Source: Cyclobacteriaceae bacterium
Lineage (GTDB): Bacteria > Bacteroidota > Bacteroidia > Cytophagales > Cyclobacteriaceae
Direction of reading: 5' to 3'
Assembly (NCBI GenBank): GCA_947457095.1
Contig: CANGUK010000003.1
Coordinates: forward strand, 1 to 62,177
DNA: 62,177 nt
This document shows, in pieces, positions 36,362 through 45,405 of this stretch; the stretch's first letter is position 1, and every line of letters starts with the position of its first letter. Under the pieces are notes generated by a model. The model saw only the letters and a program-made list of their open reading frames with translations, was not told the origin of the DNA and did no database searches. The translations under genes were made by a program, and so were the position numbers.

Positions 36362-37396
36362 ATGGAAGCTTTAGGTACGTTTATTCAAAAACTTTCCTCC
36401 CCTAGGAAAATTGTCATTACCACCCATGTGAAGCCTGATGCAGATGCCTTAGGTTCTTCTTTGGGTCTTGCTAACTACCTACTCAAGAAAGGGCACGAGG
36501 TTACGGTCATTACTCCTTCTGACTATCCTTATTTCTTGACCTGGATGAAGGGCAACGATTCCGTTTTGGATTTTTCCAAGGATACGGATAGAAAGAAGGC
36601 GCTAGTCAAACTAGAAAAGGCCGAACTAATTTTCTGTTTGGATTTTTCTGTACTGAACCGGGTAAATGAATTGGGGGAATTGATCCGTCAATCGAAGGCC
36701 TTCATTGTCAACATTGATCACCATCAGGATCCAGAGGACTTTGCGCACTATAGACTTTGGAGCACCCAAGCAGCGGCTACTTGCGAACTCGTGTATGAGT
36801 TGATTGTATCCCTTGGTGATAAAAAGCTGATCGATAAGCACATTGCTTCTTGCCTTTATGCGGGGATTTTGACCGATACGGGAGGATTTCGCCATCCAAA
36901 CACCACCAAAAATGTCCATTTGGTCGTAGCGGAATTGCTGGAAGCTGGAGCCAATGCCACCGAAATTGCCAACTTTATTTACGATTCAAACTCCTTAAAT
37001 AGGCTCAAATTCATTGGTTTTGCGATTACGAAACGTTTGATAGTTCGGGAAGATTTGCAGACCGCCTATTTTGTGATTAGTAAAAAAGATCTTAAAAAAT
37101 ATCAAAGCCAGACCGGAGACACCGAAGGTTTGGTGAATTATGCCTTATCTTTGGATGGAGTGAAGTTAGCCGCTTTGTTTTCTGAACGAGAAGATGGGGT
37201 CAAAATATCCTTTCGATCCAGTGTGGATGTGGCGGTGAATAAGTTTGCTGCTGCTCATTTTGGAGGAGGGGGCCATAAAAATGCTGCTGGAGGAAAATCT
37301 TCCTTAAGTCTGAAAAAAACAGTAGCACGCTTTGAATCCCTAGTTCAAGAGTATCAAGAAGCCCTTTTTCATTCCGAAGCAGTATCGAATACCTAA
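36362..37396 (+). CDS. DHH-family phosphoesterase, NrnA-like
   Basis: 344 residues. Metal-binding motifs are HVKPDADALGSS (Asp26, Asp28) and the DHH motif in VNIDHHQDP, then YAGILTDTGGFRH; the DHHA1 domain ends in GGGGHKNAAGG, which binds substrate. Members degrade short oligoribonucleotides and dephosphorylate pAp. Followed after 38 bp by the FKBP cluster. Confidence 0.92.
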   Translation: MEALGTFIQKLSSPRKIVITTHVKPDADALGSSLGLANYLLKKGHEVTVITPSDYPYFLTWMKGNDSVLDFSKDTDRKKALVKLEKAELIFCLDFSVLNRVNELGELIRQSKAFIVNIDHHQDPEDFAHYRLWSTQAAATCELVYELIVSLGDKKLIDKHIASCLYAGILTDTGGFRHPNTTKNVHLVVAELLEAGANATEIANFIYDSNSLNRLKFIGFAITKRLIVREDLQTAYFVISKKDLKKYQSQTGDTEGLVNYALSLDGVKLAALFSEREDGVKISFRSSVDVAVNKFAAAHFGGGGHKNAAGGKSSLSLKKTVARFESLVQEYQEALFHSEAVSNT

Positions 37397-37434
37397 CCTC
37401 AAGACAATAAAATTTGAAATTCACCTATCCTTTT

Positions 37435-38361
37435 ATGAAAAATTACAAATCCCTAGTACTCCTCTTTGCCCTAATTACTGGGGTAAGCACGCTTTCTTCT
37501 TGCCAAAAAACAAAGGTTACTGAGAAGGACGCCATTGAATTTACTTACATCAATGAAGGTACTGAGAAGCCTGCCAATGGTGATTTTCTATTGTACAACC
37601 TAGAGATTTTAACTCAGGCCGACTCTGTGATTTACAGCACGCTGACACAGCCTTTTCCAGGGTATTTGATGGCAAACGATACCATCAAGCCGCAGAATGG
37701 AATGGATGAGATCTTTTTGAGTTTGAGAGTAGGGGATTCAATCACGTTTGAAGCTTCCGCTAAAGTTATCTTCAGTGGCAATCAGCCTGCCCCAATTAAG
37801 GAGGAGGATATGATTAAAGTGAGACTGGGTGCTTACGAAGTAAAATCCGAGGCCGAAATGCAAGCATTCTACGAGGAAGCGATGCAAAAGGAGCAAGGAA
37901 AAGCAGCAGAGCGAGCAAAAGCACTTCTTGTGGAAGAAGCAAAAACCATCGAAGCATACTTGACAAAAAATAACTTGAAGGCACAGAAGACTGAAAGTGG
38001 TCTATACTATGTGATTGAAAAAGAAGGAACGGGCGAGGCGACTACTCCTGGAACTACCTTGTCTGTGAACTATGCGGGTTACCTAATCTCAGGTACCTTG
38101 TTTGATACTTCATGGCCAGAGATTGCTAAGGCAAACAACATTTTTAGCGAGGAGCGTCCTTACGAGCCCCTACCAGTTAGTGTAGGCTTAGGTCAAGTAA
38201 TCCCAGGATGGGATGAGGGCTTGATGTTATTGAAAAAAGGTTCTAAAGCCAAATTGATCATCCCTTCTCCGCTTGGTTATGGTGAAGGAGGAGCAGGTGA
38301 AATGATTCCAGGTAACTCTATCCTTGTATTTGACGTAGAAGTAACCGACTCCAAGAAATAA
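37435..38361 (+). CDS. FKBP-type peptidyl-prolyl isomerase lipoprotein, two-domain
   Basis: 308 residues from ATG 37435. Signal peptide with lipobox LSSC (Cys near 23). Residues ~35-130 look like a degenerate FKBP domain (SLRVGDSITFEASAKVIF), then a charged helical linker, and a C-terminal FKBP domain (~195-308) with VNYAGYLISGTLFDTS, QVIPGWDEG and LGYGEGGAG, keeping the catalytic Tyr/Phe-Asp/Trp/Tyr positions. A ~12-residue insertion containing EIAKANNIF follows FDTS. First of three tandem FKBP lipoproteins. Confidence 0.9.
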   Translation: MKNYKSLVLLFALITGVSTLSSCQKTKVTEKDAIEFTYINEGTEKPANGDFLLYNLEILTQADSVIYSTLTQPFPGYLMANDTIKPQNGMDEIFLSLRVGDSITFEASAKVIFSGNQPAPIKEEDMIKVRLGAYEVKSEAEMQAFYEEAMQKEQGKAAERAKALLVEEAKTIEAYLTKNNLKAQKTESGLYYVIEKEGTGEATTPGTTLSVNYAGYLISGTLFDTSWPEIAKANNIFSEERPYEPLPVSVGLGQVIPGWDEGLMLLKKGSKAKLIIPSPLGYGEGGAGEMIPGNSILVFDVEVTDSKK

Positions 38362-38393
38362 GGAGTATCCTTTAAATTAAATATTTAGAATCT

Positions 38394-38954
38394 ATGAATT
38401 CCAGACTATTTGCCGCATTGGCCTTGCTTGTAGGAGCACTTTCTTTGCTATCCTGTGTGGATTCTGAACAAACGCAAGAAGTTCTCTTGCAAAAGGATAA
38501 AGAAGCCATCGAAAAGTTTCTTAAAGAGAATCCCGTTTCGAGTGTGAAGGAATACAGCGAACCGCTTGAAGGATTTTACATGTTCTGGCAAGTTTCAACC
38601 AAAGCAGAGCGAAATAATCTGTCGCGAGGCGATACGGTGACGGTCAACTATGTAGGCAAGACGCTTGATAAAAAGATCTTCGATACCTCTATCGAGCAGA
38701 TTGCAAAGGATAATGGCATTTTCAGTACCCAAAGAAAGTACCAGCCGCTGCGCTATGCAGTAGGCTATGGAATTACCATCACTGGATTTGAATTTGCGAT
38801 ATCTATGATGCACCCAGGAGAAAAGGCAACGGTAATTTTCCCTTCTCGCCTTGGCTATGGAACTCAGGCAAGTGGAGGCATTCCTGCAAATTCTCCATTG
38901 ATATTTGAACTTGATCTTGTACAGGTTAAAAAAGGCCCGAATATAACTCCATGA
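38394..38954 (+). CDS. FKBP-type peptidyl-prolyl isomerase lipoprotein
   Basis: 186 residues; lipobox LLSC (Cys near 21), one FKBP domain with VNYVGKTLDKKIFDTS and LGYGTQASGGIP. The active-site Trp position (GWDEG in neighbours) is Phe in ITGFEFA, so isomerase activity may be weak. It carries the same loop, QIAKDNGIF. The stop overlaps the third copy (ATGA). Confidence 0.88.
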   Translation: MNSRLFAALALLVGALSLLSCVDSEQTQEVLLQKDKEAIEKFLKENPVSSVKEYSEPLEGFYMFWQVSTKAERNNLSRGDTVTVNYVGKTLDKKIFDTSIEQIAKDNGIFSTQRKYQPLRYAVGYGITITGFEFAISMMHPGEKATVIFPSRLGYGTQASGGIPANSPLIFELDLVQVKKGPNITP

Positions 38955-39502
38955 TGCGTAATCTTTTAATTCTTTTCCTTTTTGCTCTAGTTGGCCTAAG
39001 TGCTTGTGAGACGACTAGTCCATTTAATCAGGGACCTGTTTATGATTTTGAAGGCAACCTAGCCATCGATCGTAAGAAAATTGCTGCATACCTAGACACG
39101 GCCAAAATAGATAGCATCTACCGCATCCATGATCCGAGCGGGGTGGTGATTATTGTTCAAAAGGAAGGCAAGGGCTCTCGCCCAACCAACAATACCGTGG
39201 TGTATACGGATTACATTGGAAAGTTGATGGCGAATGGATCGGTATTTGACACTTCCTACGAGGATCTTGCCCGGGAGAAAAACATATTTGTGGATGGTAG
39301 GATCTATGCTCCTCTAAGTTTTGTCGTGGGAACCGCTTCTGTAATTACAGGTTGGGACTTTGGATTCAAGCGGCTCCGCCCTTCCTCAAAGGCGATCCTA
39401 ATTATTCCCTCGCCCTATGGATACAGCAATCAGAAAAGTAACGCCAAAATCCCAGAGAATTCGGTCTTGATTTTCGAAGTAGATTTCTTAGGAATAGATT
39501 AA
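38951..39502 (+). CDS. FKBP-type peptidyl-prolyl isomerase lipoprotein
   Basis: 183 residues; lipobox LSAC (Cys near 19) and one FKBP domain: TDYIGKLMANGSVFDTS, VITGWDFGFKRL and PYGYSNQ, so Trp is kept but the VxY start is TDY. The loop DLAREKNIF matches its neighbours. Two ATGs (38951, 38954) are adjacent; either may be used. A terminator ends the cluster. In Flavobacteriia GldI is an FKBP lipoprotein; whether these relate to it is open. Confidence 0.87.
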   Translation: MMRNLLILFLFALVGLSACETTSPFNQGPVYDFEGNLAIDRKKIAAYLDTAKIDSIYRIHDPSGVVIIVQKEGKGSRPTNNTVVYTDYIGKLMANGSVFDTSYEDLAREKNIFVDGRIYAPLSFVVGTASVITGWDFGFKRLRPSSKAILIIPSPYGYSNQKSNAKIPENSVLIFEVDFLGID

Positions 39503-39504
39503 AT

Positions 39505-39529
39505 AAGGGGGCGTTAAGCCCCTTTTTTT
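39505..39529 (+). terminator. Rho-independent terminator after the FKBP cluster
   Basis: AAGGGGGC and GCCCCTTT (G-T closing pair) around loop GTTAA, followed by a T-run. Confidence 0.85.
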
Positions 39530-39691
39530 ATTGGCTTCAGGACACTCTTTTTTCAAGGGCGGAGAAGCTCTTGGCTACAAAATTCTTTCTAACTTGTTGG
39601 TGCAATGCCCTCAAGTTAAAGAAGTGCTTTTTGAATGAAAGACTTGGAGGCGAATTTGTCAGAACCAACTAACCCAAATGACTTACTTTTT

Positions 39692-40900
39692 ATGAAAATT
39701 GGAATTATCCGAGAAGGAAAAATCCCCGCTGATCAACGCAGCCCATTTACCCCTGACCTTCTTCATGAAATTCAAAAAACCTTCGGAAATCAACTATCCA
39801 TTTGCGTGGAAAAAAGTGAATTTCGTTGTTTCACAGATCAGGAATATGCAGCGCAAGGGATTGAGGTGGTTACCGACTTATCGGATGTCGCTATTCTCTT
39901 TGGAGTGAAGGAAGTGCCTATTGATCAATTGATTCCTGAAAAGACTTATTTTTTCTTTTCACATACCATCAAAAAACAACCTAAAAATAAGGCCTTACTG
40001 CAGGCCATTCTGGCTAAATCCATTCGCCTTATTGACTATGAACTCTTGAAAAACCCTGCTGGGGACCGTGTGGTTGCCTTTGGTCGATGGGCAGGAATTG
40101 TAGGAGCCTACAATGCTTTCTGGACCTATGGCAAGAAGACGGGCTTGTTTGAAATCAAGCGAGCGTCAGCTTGTAGGGATTTGGAGGATTTAAAAGTGGA
40201 ATTAAAGAAGGTTATGCTTCCTCCAATAAAAATCCTTGTGACTGGAAGAGGAAGAGTAGGAAAAGGGGTTTTGGAAATCTTGACCATCTTGGGAATACGA
40301 GAGGTGAAGCCTCAAGAATTCCTAAATACGGACGTTGAAGAACCTGTATTTGTTTGCCTTTCCTCCGCTGATTATTTGCGGAGAAAATCAGATGGTGGAT
40401 ACGAACAGGCAGATTTTTATGCGAATCCCGAGGCCTATGAAAGTCATTTCTTGCCCTTTGCGCAAGCGGGAGAAATTTTAATTGCAGCAGCCTTCTGGGA
40501 TCCAAAAGCGCCTCGTTTGTTTGAGTTGCCCGCAATCCAATCTCCACAATTTTCAATTTCGGTAATTGCGGATATCACCTGTGATTTGGATGGATCCATT
40601 CCCACCACCCGAAGAGCCACTACGATCTTGGACCCAGTATATGATGTAGATCGCGGCACAGGAAAAGAGCTACCCCCCTTTAGCAAGCAGGATAGTATTT
40701 CAGTGATGGCCATCGATAATTTACCTTGTGAGCTCCCTAGGGAATCCTCGGCCGAATTTGCTCGACAGCTTCGAGAATGGGTGATCCCAGAATTGGGAAA
40801 AGACATTTCCCCAATTTTAGAAAAGGCCACCATTGCCAGAGATGGGGATTTGACCTTGGAATTTATGTACCTGAGTGATTACGTAAGTGACGCTTCTTAA
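39692..40900 (+). CDS. Saccharopine dehydrogenase-like protein (AlaDH/PNT N-terminal domain)
   Basis: About 402 residues from ATG 39692 (MKIGIIREGKIPADQRSPFTP); an ATG 19 codons earlier (39635) gives a low-complexity extension not expected in the family. N-terminal alanine-dehydrogenase/PNT-like domain, then a Rossmann part with ILVTGRGRVGKGVLEIL near 187 and a closing ADITCDLDGSIPTT block typical of lysine-forming saccharopine dehydrogenase (NAD+). Bacterial members act in lysine metabolism or are of unknown substrate. Followed by deoC 9 bp later. Confidence 0.82.
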   Translation: MKIGIIREGKIPADQRSPFTPDLLHEIQKTFGNQLSICVEKSEFRCFTDQEYAAQGIEVVTDLSDVAILFGVKEVPIDQLIPEKTYFFFSHTIKKQPKNKALLQAILAKSIRLIDYELLKNPAGDRVVAFGRWAGIVGAYNAFWTYGKKTGLFEIKRASACRDLEDLKVELKKVMLPPIKILVTGRGRVGKGVLEILTILGIREVKPQEFLNTDVEEPVFVCLSSADYLRRKSDGGYEQADFYANPEAYESHFLPFAQAGEILIAAAFWDPKAPRLFELPAIQSPQFSISVIADITCDLDGSIPTTRRATTILDPVYDVDRGTGKELPPFSKQDSISVMAIDNLPCELPRESSAEFARQLREWVIPELGKDISPILEKATIARDGDLTLEFMYLSDYVSDAS

Positions 40901-40909
40901 TCTGTCTGA

Positions 40910-41572
40910 ATGAAACTAAATCGTTACCTAGAATCTACTCTGCTCAAGCCCACGGTCACTGAGCGAGAAATTGAGCTATTGATAGCAGATGCTATTGCGG
41001 AGCAATTCATTGGAATTTGCGTTCCCCCATTTTGGGTGAAGAAAGTAAAGCGGGAGCTGAGGGAATCCGATATTCAAGTGGTGACGGTGATTGGTTTTCC
41101 ATTTGGCTACGAAACCACAGCTGCGAAGGTAGCAGAGGCCCACGCTGTCATTGAAGCCGGGGCGGATGAATTGGATGTGGTGTGGTCACAAACAGCCTTC
41201 CACTCGGGAATGACTTGGCCAAAGATTGAGCTGGCCCAATTGGCTAAGGTATGCCATGCCTCCGAAAAGATGCTCAAAGTAATCATTGAGACCGCCTACT
41301 TGAGTCCTGCCCAAATCCAAGAAGCCTGTATGATTTGTCAAGATGCAGGTGCAGACTTTGTTAAAACTTCAACTGGATATGCTCCTTCTGGAGCTAAGGT
41401 GGAGGACATCAGTTTGATGCGCCAGGTGCTGCCTTCTACCGTTGGCATCAAGGCTAGTGGTGGAATCAAAACGCTTGAGTTAGCATTGGCCTTAATCCAA
41501 GCAGGCGCAGATCGATTGGGCACAAGCGCTGCAAAATCCCTAATGGATGCCTGGAGAAGTGAAAAGGCTTAG
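40910..41572 (+). CDS. deoC: Deoxyribose-phosphate aldolase
   Basis: 220 residues; the Schiff-base lysine is Lys152 in DFVKTSTGYAP, with VIETAYLSPAQI before it and IKASGGIKTLE after, all in family order. Cleaves deoxyribose-5-phosphate in nucleoside salvage. Its TAG stop overlaps the stop of the convergent Na/Pi gene (TTAG). Confidence 0.95.
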   Translation: MKLNRYLESTLLKPTVTEREIELLIADAIAEQFIGICVPPFWVKKVKRELRESDIQVVTVIGFPFGYETTAAKVAEAHAVIEAGADELDVVWSQTAFHSGMTWPKIELAQLAKVCHASEKMLKVIIETAYLSPAQIQEACMICQDAGADFVKTSTGYAPSGAKVEDISLMRQVLPSTVGIKASGGIKTLELALALIQAGADRLGTSAAKSLMDAWRSEKA

Positions 41573-42681
41573 TCTTTGGTAAAGTAAATCAGTAGAAAAG
41601 GGATGATGAAAAAGGTCAGCAGGATGTAAGCAAAAACCACTACTCGGTATTTCAGAGAAATTTTAGCCATGAAGTTGGCCATCCAAACTGGGATTTTCCG
41701 GATTCCCGGAATGGGCAGAAAAACCAAAGCTCCCAAACTATTGAATAAAACATGGACTAAAGCCAAAGCAATGGCTGCCTCTGGCTTGTAAATAGAAGCA
41801 ATGACTGCTGTAATGGTCGTCCCAATGTTTGCTCCAATGATAAAAGGGAAGGCCTTATTTAAAGTTACTTTTTTGCTTGCCACAAGTGGCACCACCAGAG
41901 AGGTAGTCACTGTACTTGACTGTACTGCTGCTGTAAAGAAAAGTCCATAAAAAAACGAAAGCCCTGTTTTTTGAAAAATGACTTTGTTGATGTCCTGAAA
42001 TGTGTTCTTGATAAAGGATTTGTACATGGCTGTGGACAAGACCTTGATTGCTAAAAATACGAGGACAACTGACAGAATCATGGATACCACTGGATGATTG
42101 ATCTGGTTGACTATCCACTCTGTCCAAGTTCGGGTAAACATCCGGTTGTAGACGATTGGTCCTTCGAAGGAATTGTCTGAGGCAAACCAATCTGCAATAT
42201 GGCTTGCGGTTTTGGAAAGAAATCCGAAGTAAATTTCAAGTGGAAAAAGGAGGATGACAGAAAGGATATTGAATATATCGTGAGAAATCCCTGCAGATAG
42301 GGCTCGGCGAAATTCCTTTTTATTCATCAAATAGGATAAGGATACCAGGGTAGAGGTGAGTGTGGTCCCGATGTTGGCCCCTAGCACAATAGGCACTGCT
42401 TGCTGCAAGGTGAGGTTTCCTGAGGCCACAATAGCGACCACGCTAGCGGTGACCGTCGAACTACTTTGAATCAAGGCTGTTACCAATAAGCCAATGAAGA
42501 GGCTGATAAATGGGTTTTTGGTTGCATTAAGAATTTCTAATGCGATACCCTCATTGATGTTTCCAACGCCAACGGTGAGAAGATCAATGGCAAAAATGAA
42601 GAGCAACAAGGCAAAGAAGACCTGTGCATACTGTAAAAAATTACCTTTGGCAGGTACTCCCTGCTTCTCCAAGTTTTCCAT
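41569..42681 (-). CDS. Na+/phosphate symporter family protein (NptA type)
   Basis: About 370 residues from ATG 42681; an in-frame TTG (42705) is possible but gives only eight extra polar residues. Two internal repeats with QSSSTVTASVVAIVASG and QSSTVTTSLVVPLVASKK, each followed by an (I)GANIGTT loop, are the PF02690 signature. No PhoU-like C-terminal domain. Likely imports phosphate with sodium. Divergent from the PiT-like gene. Confidence 0.9.
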   Translation of the reverse strand: MENLEKQGVPAKGNFLQYAQVFFALLLFIFAIDLLTVGVGNINEGIALEILNATKNPFISLFIGLLVTALIQSSSTVTASVVAIVASGNLTLQQAVPIVLGANIGTTLTSTLVSLSYLMNKKEFRRALSAGISHDIFNILSVILLFPLEIYFGFLSKTASHIADWFASDNSFEGPIVYNRMFTRTWTEWIVNQINHPVVSMILSVVLVFLAIKVLSTAMYKSFIKNTFQDINKVIFQKTGLSFFYGLFFTAAVQSSTVTTSLVVPLVASKKVTLNKAFPFIIGANIGTTITAVIASIYKPEAAIALALVHVLFNSLGALVFLPIPGIRKIPVWMANFMAKISLKYRVVVFAYILLTFFIIPFLLIYFTKD

Positions 42682-42840
42682 TTTCGTAGTGCTGGTGACA
42701 ATCAATGGGATTGTCTAACGGCGCATCATGCTATCCTTCTTCTCTTACTAGAATTGGGTACAAAAATTCACTTTTTTTCCCTAAAATCAATTTGGACTTC
42801 TGCAATTGGAGATTGTTTTTCTTTCTTTTAACAATTTAAT

Positions 42841-42850
42841 AACACGTGTT
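42841..42850. repeat. Perfect 10-bp palindrome in the divergent phosphate-transport region
   Basis: AACACGTGTT reads the same on both strands, 16 bp upstream of the TATTTTTG element of the PiT-like gene, overlapping the -33 zone. A dimeric regulator could bind it; no regulator is known. Confidence 0.45.
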
Positions 42851-42865
42851 GCGGAATATCTTATT

Positions 42866-42873
42866 TATTTTTG
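42866..42873 (+). promoter_or_regulatory. -7 promoter element of the PiT-like gene
   Basis: TATTTTTG, full match to TAnnTTTG, 24 bp before the ATG. Confidence 0.45.
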
Positions 42874-42897
42874 GGCCAGTTCATCTAGATTCCACCT

Positions 42898-44037
42898 ATG
42901 GCCAAGCAAAAGCTGATTGATCAAAATATTAATCAGGAAAATCTTTCCAAAAAAACATACAGGATTTTTGAATTAGCCAAGGCCGAACGTCCCTTTTTGA
43001 TTATTACGCTGATTCTTGTTTCCATCGCTGGGATAATTACCGAATATACCTATGCAGCCATGTGGTTTGGGTTTGCTCTTGCAGCCTATTCTGCCATAGC
43101 CAATGACAGTATTCAGACCATTGGGACCTTTATTGTTTCCAACCAAAAAGTTAAATGGTATTGGTTGTGGGTATTTATTGGATTGATTTGGGTGATAACG
43201 ATTACCTACAGTTGGTTTGTCTTCGAGGGGGATGTTTCCTTCCAATTACTCAGTACCCCAGGATTAGAAAAAGCACCTGAAAGCTTTGTCTTTCTACAAA
43301 TAGCCGCCCCCATCGTCTTGTTAATCATGACCCGAATGAGGTGGCCCGTATCTACCACCTTTTTGTTGCTGAATGTATTTACCTACAAAGCAGGGACGAT
43401 CGTTTCGGTGATGTCCAAAAGCTTTTTTGGCTATGTGTTGGCGTTTGTCTTGGCTGTTTTTGTTTGGTTTTTGCTCGAGCGCTTTGTCAAAAATTACTTA
43501 AAGGGCGAGGCGCGTTCCTATTGGATGGTTTTGCAGTGGATTACCTCCGGCACTCTTTGGGCGGTATGGATTATGCAAGATGCTGCCAACATCGCTGTGT
43601 TTTTACCCCGACAGTTAGATGTTTTTGAATTTATTGTTTACACAGGATTTGTATTCTTTGGTTTAGGACTCATCTTTTTCCTAAAAGGAGATAAAATTCA
43701 GGACATCATCAATGAAAAAACCAATGTCGCCGATGTGCGCGCTGCCACCTTGGTGGATTTAGTGTACGCGGTGATTTTGTTCTATTTCAAGATGTACAAC
43801 AATGTACCGATGAGTACCACCTGGGTGTTTATTGGATTGTTGGCAGGAAGAGAATTTGCCATCGCTTTAGGCAAACATGGAAAATCCACTAAGCGAGGTG
43901 CATGGTTGGTTAGAGCCTTCCGTTTGGCTAGAAAAGACATGTATAAAGCCATGGCTGGATTGATTGTTTCCTTGATTCTAGCGGTAGTGATCAACAAAGG
44001 AGTTCGCGAAGAGATCTTCGCCCTCTTTAATTTCTAA
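42898..44037 (+). CDS. PiT-like inorganic phosphate permease (divergent)
   Basis: 379 residues with about ten hydrophobic segments. Two repeats resemble PiT family signatures: AIANDSIQTIGTF (about 67-78) with PVSTT (150-154), and QDAANIAVFLP (227-237) with PMSTT (304-308), standing for the GANDVANxxG and P-x-STT pairs. Overall similarity to PiT seems low and the central hydrophilic loop is short, so phosphate transport is inferred. Transcribed divergently from the Na/Pi symporter; tadA follows by 5 bp. Confidence 0.65.
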   Translation: MAKQKLIDQNINQENLSKKTYRIFELAKAERPFLIITLILVSIAGIITEYTYAAMWFGFALAAYSAIANDSIQTIGTFIVSNQKVKWYWLWVFIGLIWVITITYSWFVFEGDVSFQLLSTPGLEKAPESFVFLQIAAPIVLLIMTRMRWPVSTTFLLLNVFTYKAGTIVSVMSKSFFGYVLAFVLAVFVWFLLERFVKNYLKGEARSYWMVLQWITSGTLWAVWIMQDAANIAVFLPRQLDVFEFIVYTGFVFFGLGLIFFLKGDKIQDIINEKTNVADVRAATLVDLVYAVILFYFKMYNNVPMSTTWVFIGLLAGREFAIALGKHGKSTKRGAWLVRAFRLARKDMYKAMAGLIVSLILAVVINKGVREEIFALFNF

Positions 44038-44042
44038 CCCTT

Positions 44043-44495
44043 TTGGAAATTTTCACGCACGAGTACTTCATGAATGAAGCCTTCAAGCAGGCAAAGATTG
44101 CTTTTGAAGAAGGCGAAGTACCCGTAGGGGCAGTAGTGGTGTCCAAAAACAAGGTGATCGCTCGTGCCTACAATCAAACCGAAAAGCTGAATGATGTCAC
44201 GGCTCATGCAGAAATCCTAGCGATTACAGCAGCCACAAATTACTTGGGGGGCAAATACCTGAATGAGTGCCGCCTTTATGTGACCCTAGAACCCTGTCCC
44301 ATGTGTGCGGGAGCGCTCTACTGGGCTCAGCTCGGAGAACTCTACCTAGGCGCCAAGGACCCCAAGCGAGGTTATCGGCAGTGCAATACGCACATGCTTC
44401 ACCCAAAAACCAAAGTGACCGAAGGATTACTAGAAAAGGAATCGGAGCAGTTGCTCCTAGACTTTTTTCAAGGTCTTCGAAAGAAGTCTTTGTAA
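44043..44495 (+). CDS. tadA: tRNA-specific adenosine deaminase
   Basis: 150 residues. Zinc-site residues are HAE (55-57) and PCPMC (Cys85, Cys88), the TadA pattern; VPVGAVVVSK precedes. Deaminates A34 to inosine in tRNA-Arg. The start is TTG at 44043, giving MEIFTHEYFMNEAFKQA, which matches the usual TadA N-terminus; the ATG 9 codons on (44070) would remove it, so the TTG is the better start. Confidence 0.92.
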   Translation: MEIFTHEYFMNEAFKQAKIAFEEGEVPVGAVVVSKNKVIARAYNQTEKLNDVTAHAEILAITAATNYLGGKYLNECRLYVTLEPCPMCAGALYWAQLGELYLGAKDPKRGYRQCNTHMLHPKTKVTEGLLEKESEQLLLDFFQGLRKKSL

Positions 44496-44583
44496 ACCAG
44501 CAGAACTTTTTCAAGAAAAGACTGGTTTAGAGGACATAATCAACAGAACTCATTAATTTTATCGTTCATTTAATCTAACTCCT

Positions 44584-45189
44584 ATGGCTTTTCAACTTCC
44601 TGCCCTTCCCTATGCTCTTGATGCATTGGAACCACACATCGATGCACGTACCATGGAAATTCACCATGGAAAGCACCACAATGCTTACGTGACCAACTTA
44701 AATGCTGCCATTGCAGGTACTGACCTGGAAGGCAAGTCATTGGAAGAGCTGATGAAAGTAGCAGGTTCAAATACTGCAGTTCGAAACAATGGAGGTGGTC
44801 ATTGGAACCATAGCCTTTTTTGGGAAATCATTTCACCAAACGGTGGAGGTCTTCCTACCGGGGAATTAGCTGCCGCTATCGATGCCAAATTTGGCTCATT
44901 TGATGCTTTCAAAGAGACCTTTAACAAGGCGGCAACCACTCGCTTTGGTTCAGGCTGGGCTTGGCTTTGCATCGATACCAAAAAAGAAATTTGCGTGTGT
45001 TCCTCTCCTAATCAAGACAATCCTTTGATGGATGTATCCGAATGCCCAGGTACGCCTATCCTAGGATTGGATGTATGGGAGCATGCCTACTACCTTCACT
45101 ACCAAAATAGACGTCCAGATTACATTGCTGCTTTCTGGAATGTGGTAAATTGGGATGCTGTTAGCAAGCGATACGCTGCTGCGAAATAA
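44584..45189 (+). CDS. Superoxide dismutase (Fe/Mn family)
   Basis: 201 residues; metal ligands are His27, His76 (GHWNHSLFW), Asp163 and His167 ([11 protein letters not shown]). Cytoplasmic, no signal peptide. Metal preference cannot be set from sequence alone. Weak TAATTTTA element ~23 bp upstream; a strong terminator follows. Confidence 0.96.
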   Translation: MAFQLPALPYALDALEPHIDARTMEIHHGKHHNAYVTNLNAAIAGTDLEGKSLEELMKVAGSNTAVRNNGGGHWNHSLFWEIISPNGGGLPTGELAAAIDAKFGSFDAFKETFNKAATTRFGSGWAWLCIDTKKEICVCSSPNQDNPLMDVSECPGTPILGLDVWEHAYYLHYQNRRPDYIAAFWNVVNWDAVSKRYAAAK

Positions 45190-45214
45190 GCGGATTCCTC
45201 ATCTGCGATAAATG

Positions 45215-45247
45215 AACTCCTGAAGACATTCTTCAGGAGTTTTTTTG
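45215..45247 (+). terminator. Rho-independent terminator after the superoxide dismutase gene
   Basis: AACTCCTGAAG and CTTCAGGAGTT form a perfect 11-bp stem with loop ACATT and a T-run. Confidence 0.92.
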
Positions 45248-45405
45248 TTCCATTCTGAAAAATCACTGTTCGGAAATGAGACAGTCCCCTGATTTGTCTC
45301 CTTCAAAATCTTGGTTTTCGATTATTTTTCGCATTTTTTTCTACTTGGCACATCCTTTTCTTGGTTTTCTGCATCTACTAGAAAACTAAACCAACTATTT
45401 TCTTC

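Noticed and set aside
37405-37416. Possible -7 element TAAAATTTG before the first FKBP gene
   Set aside because: One base too long for TAnnTTTG and no -33 partner; not strong enough to list.
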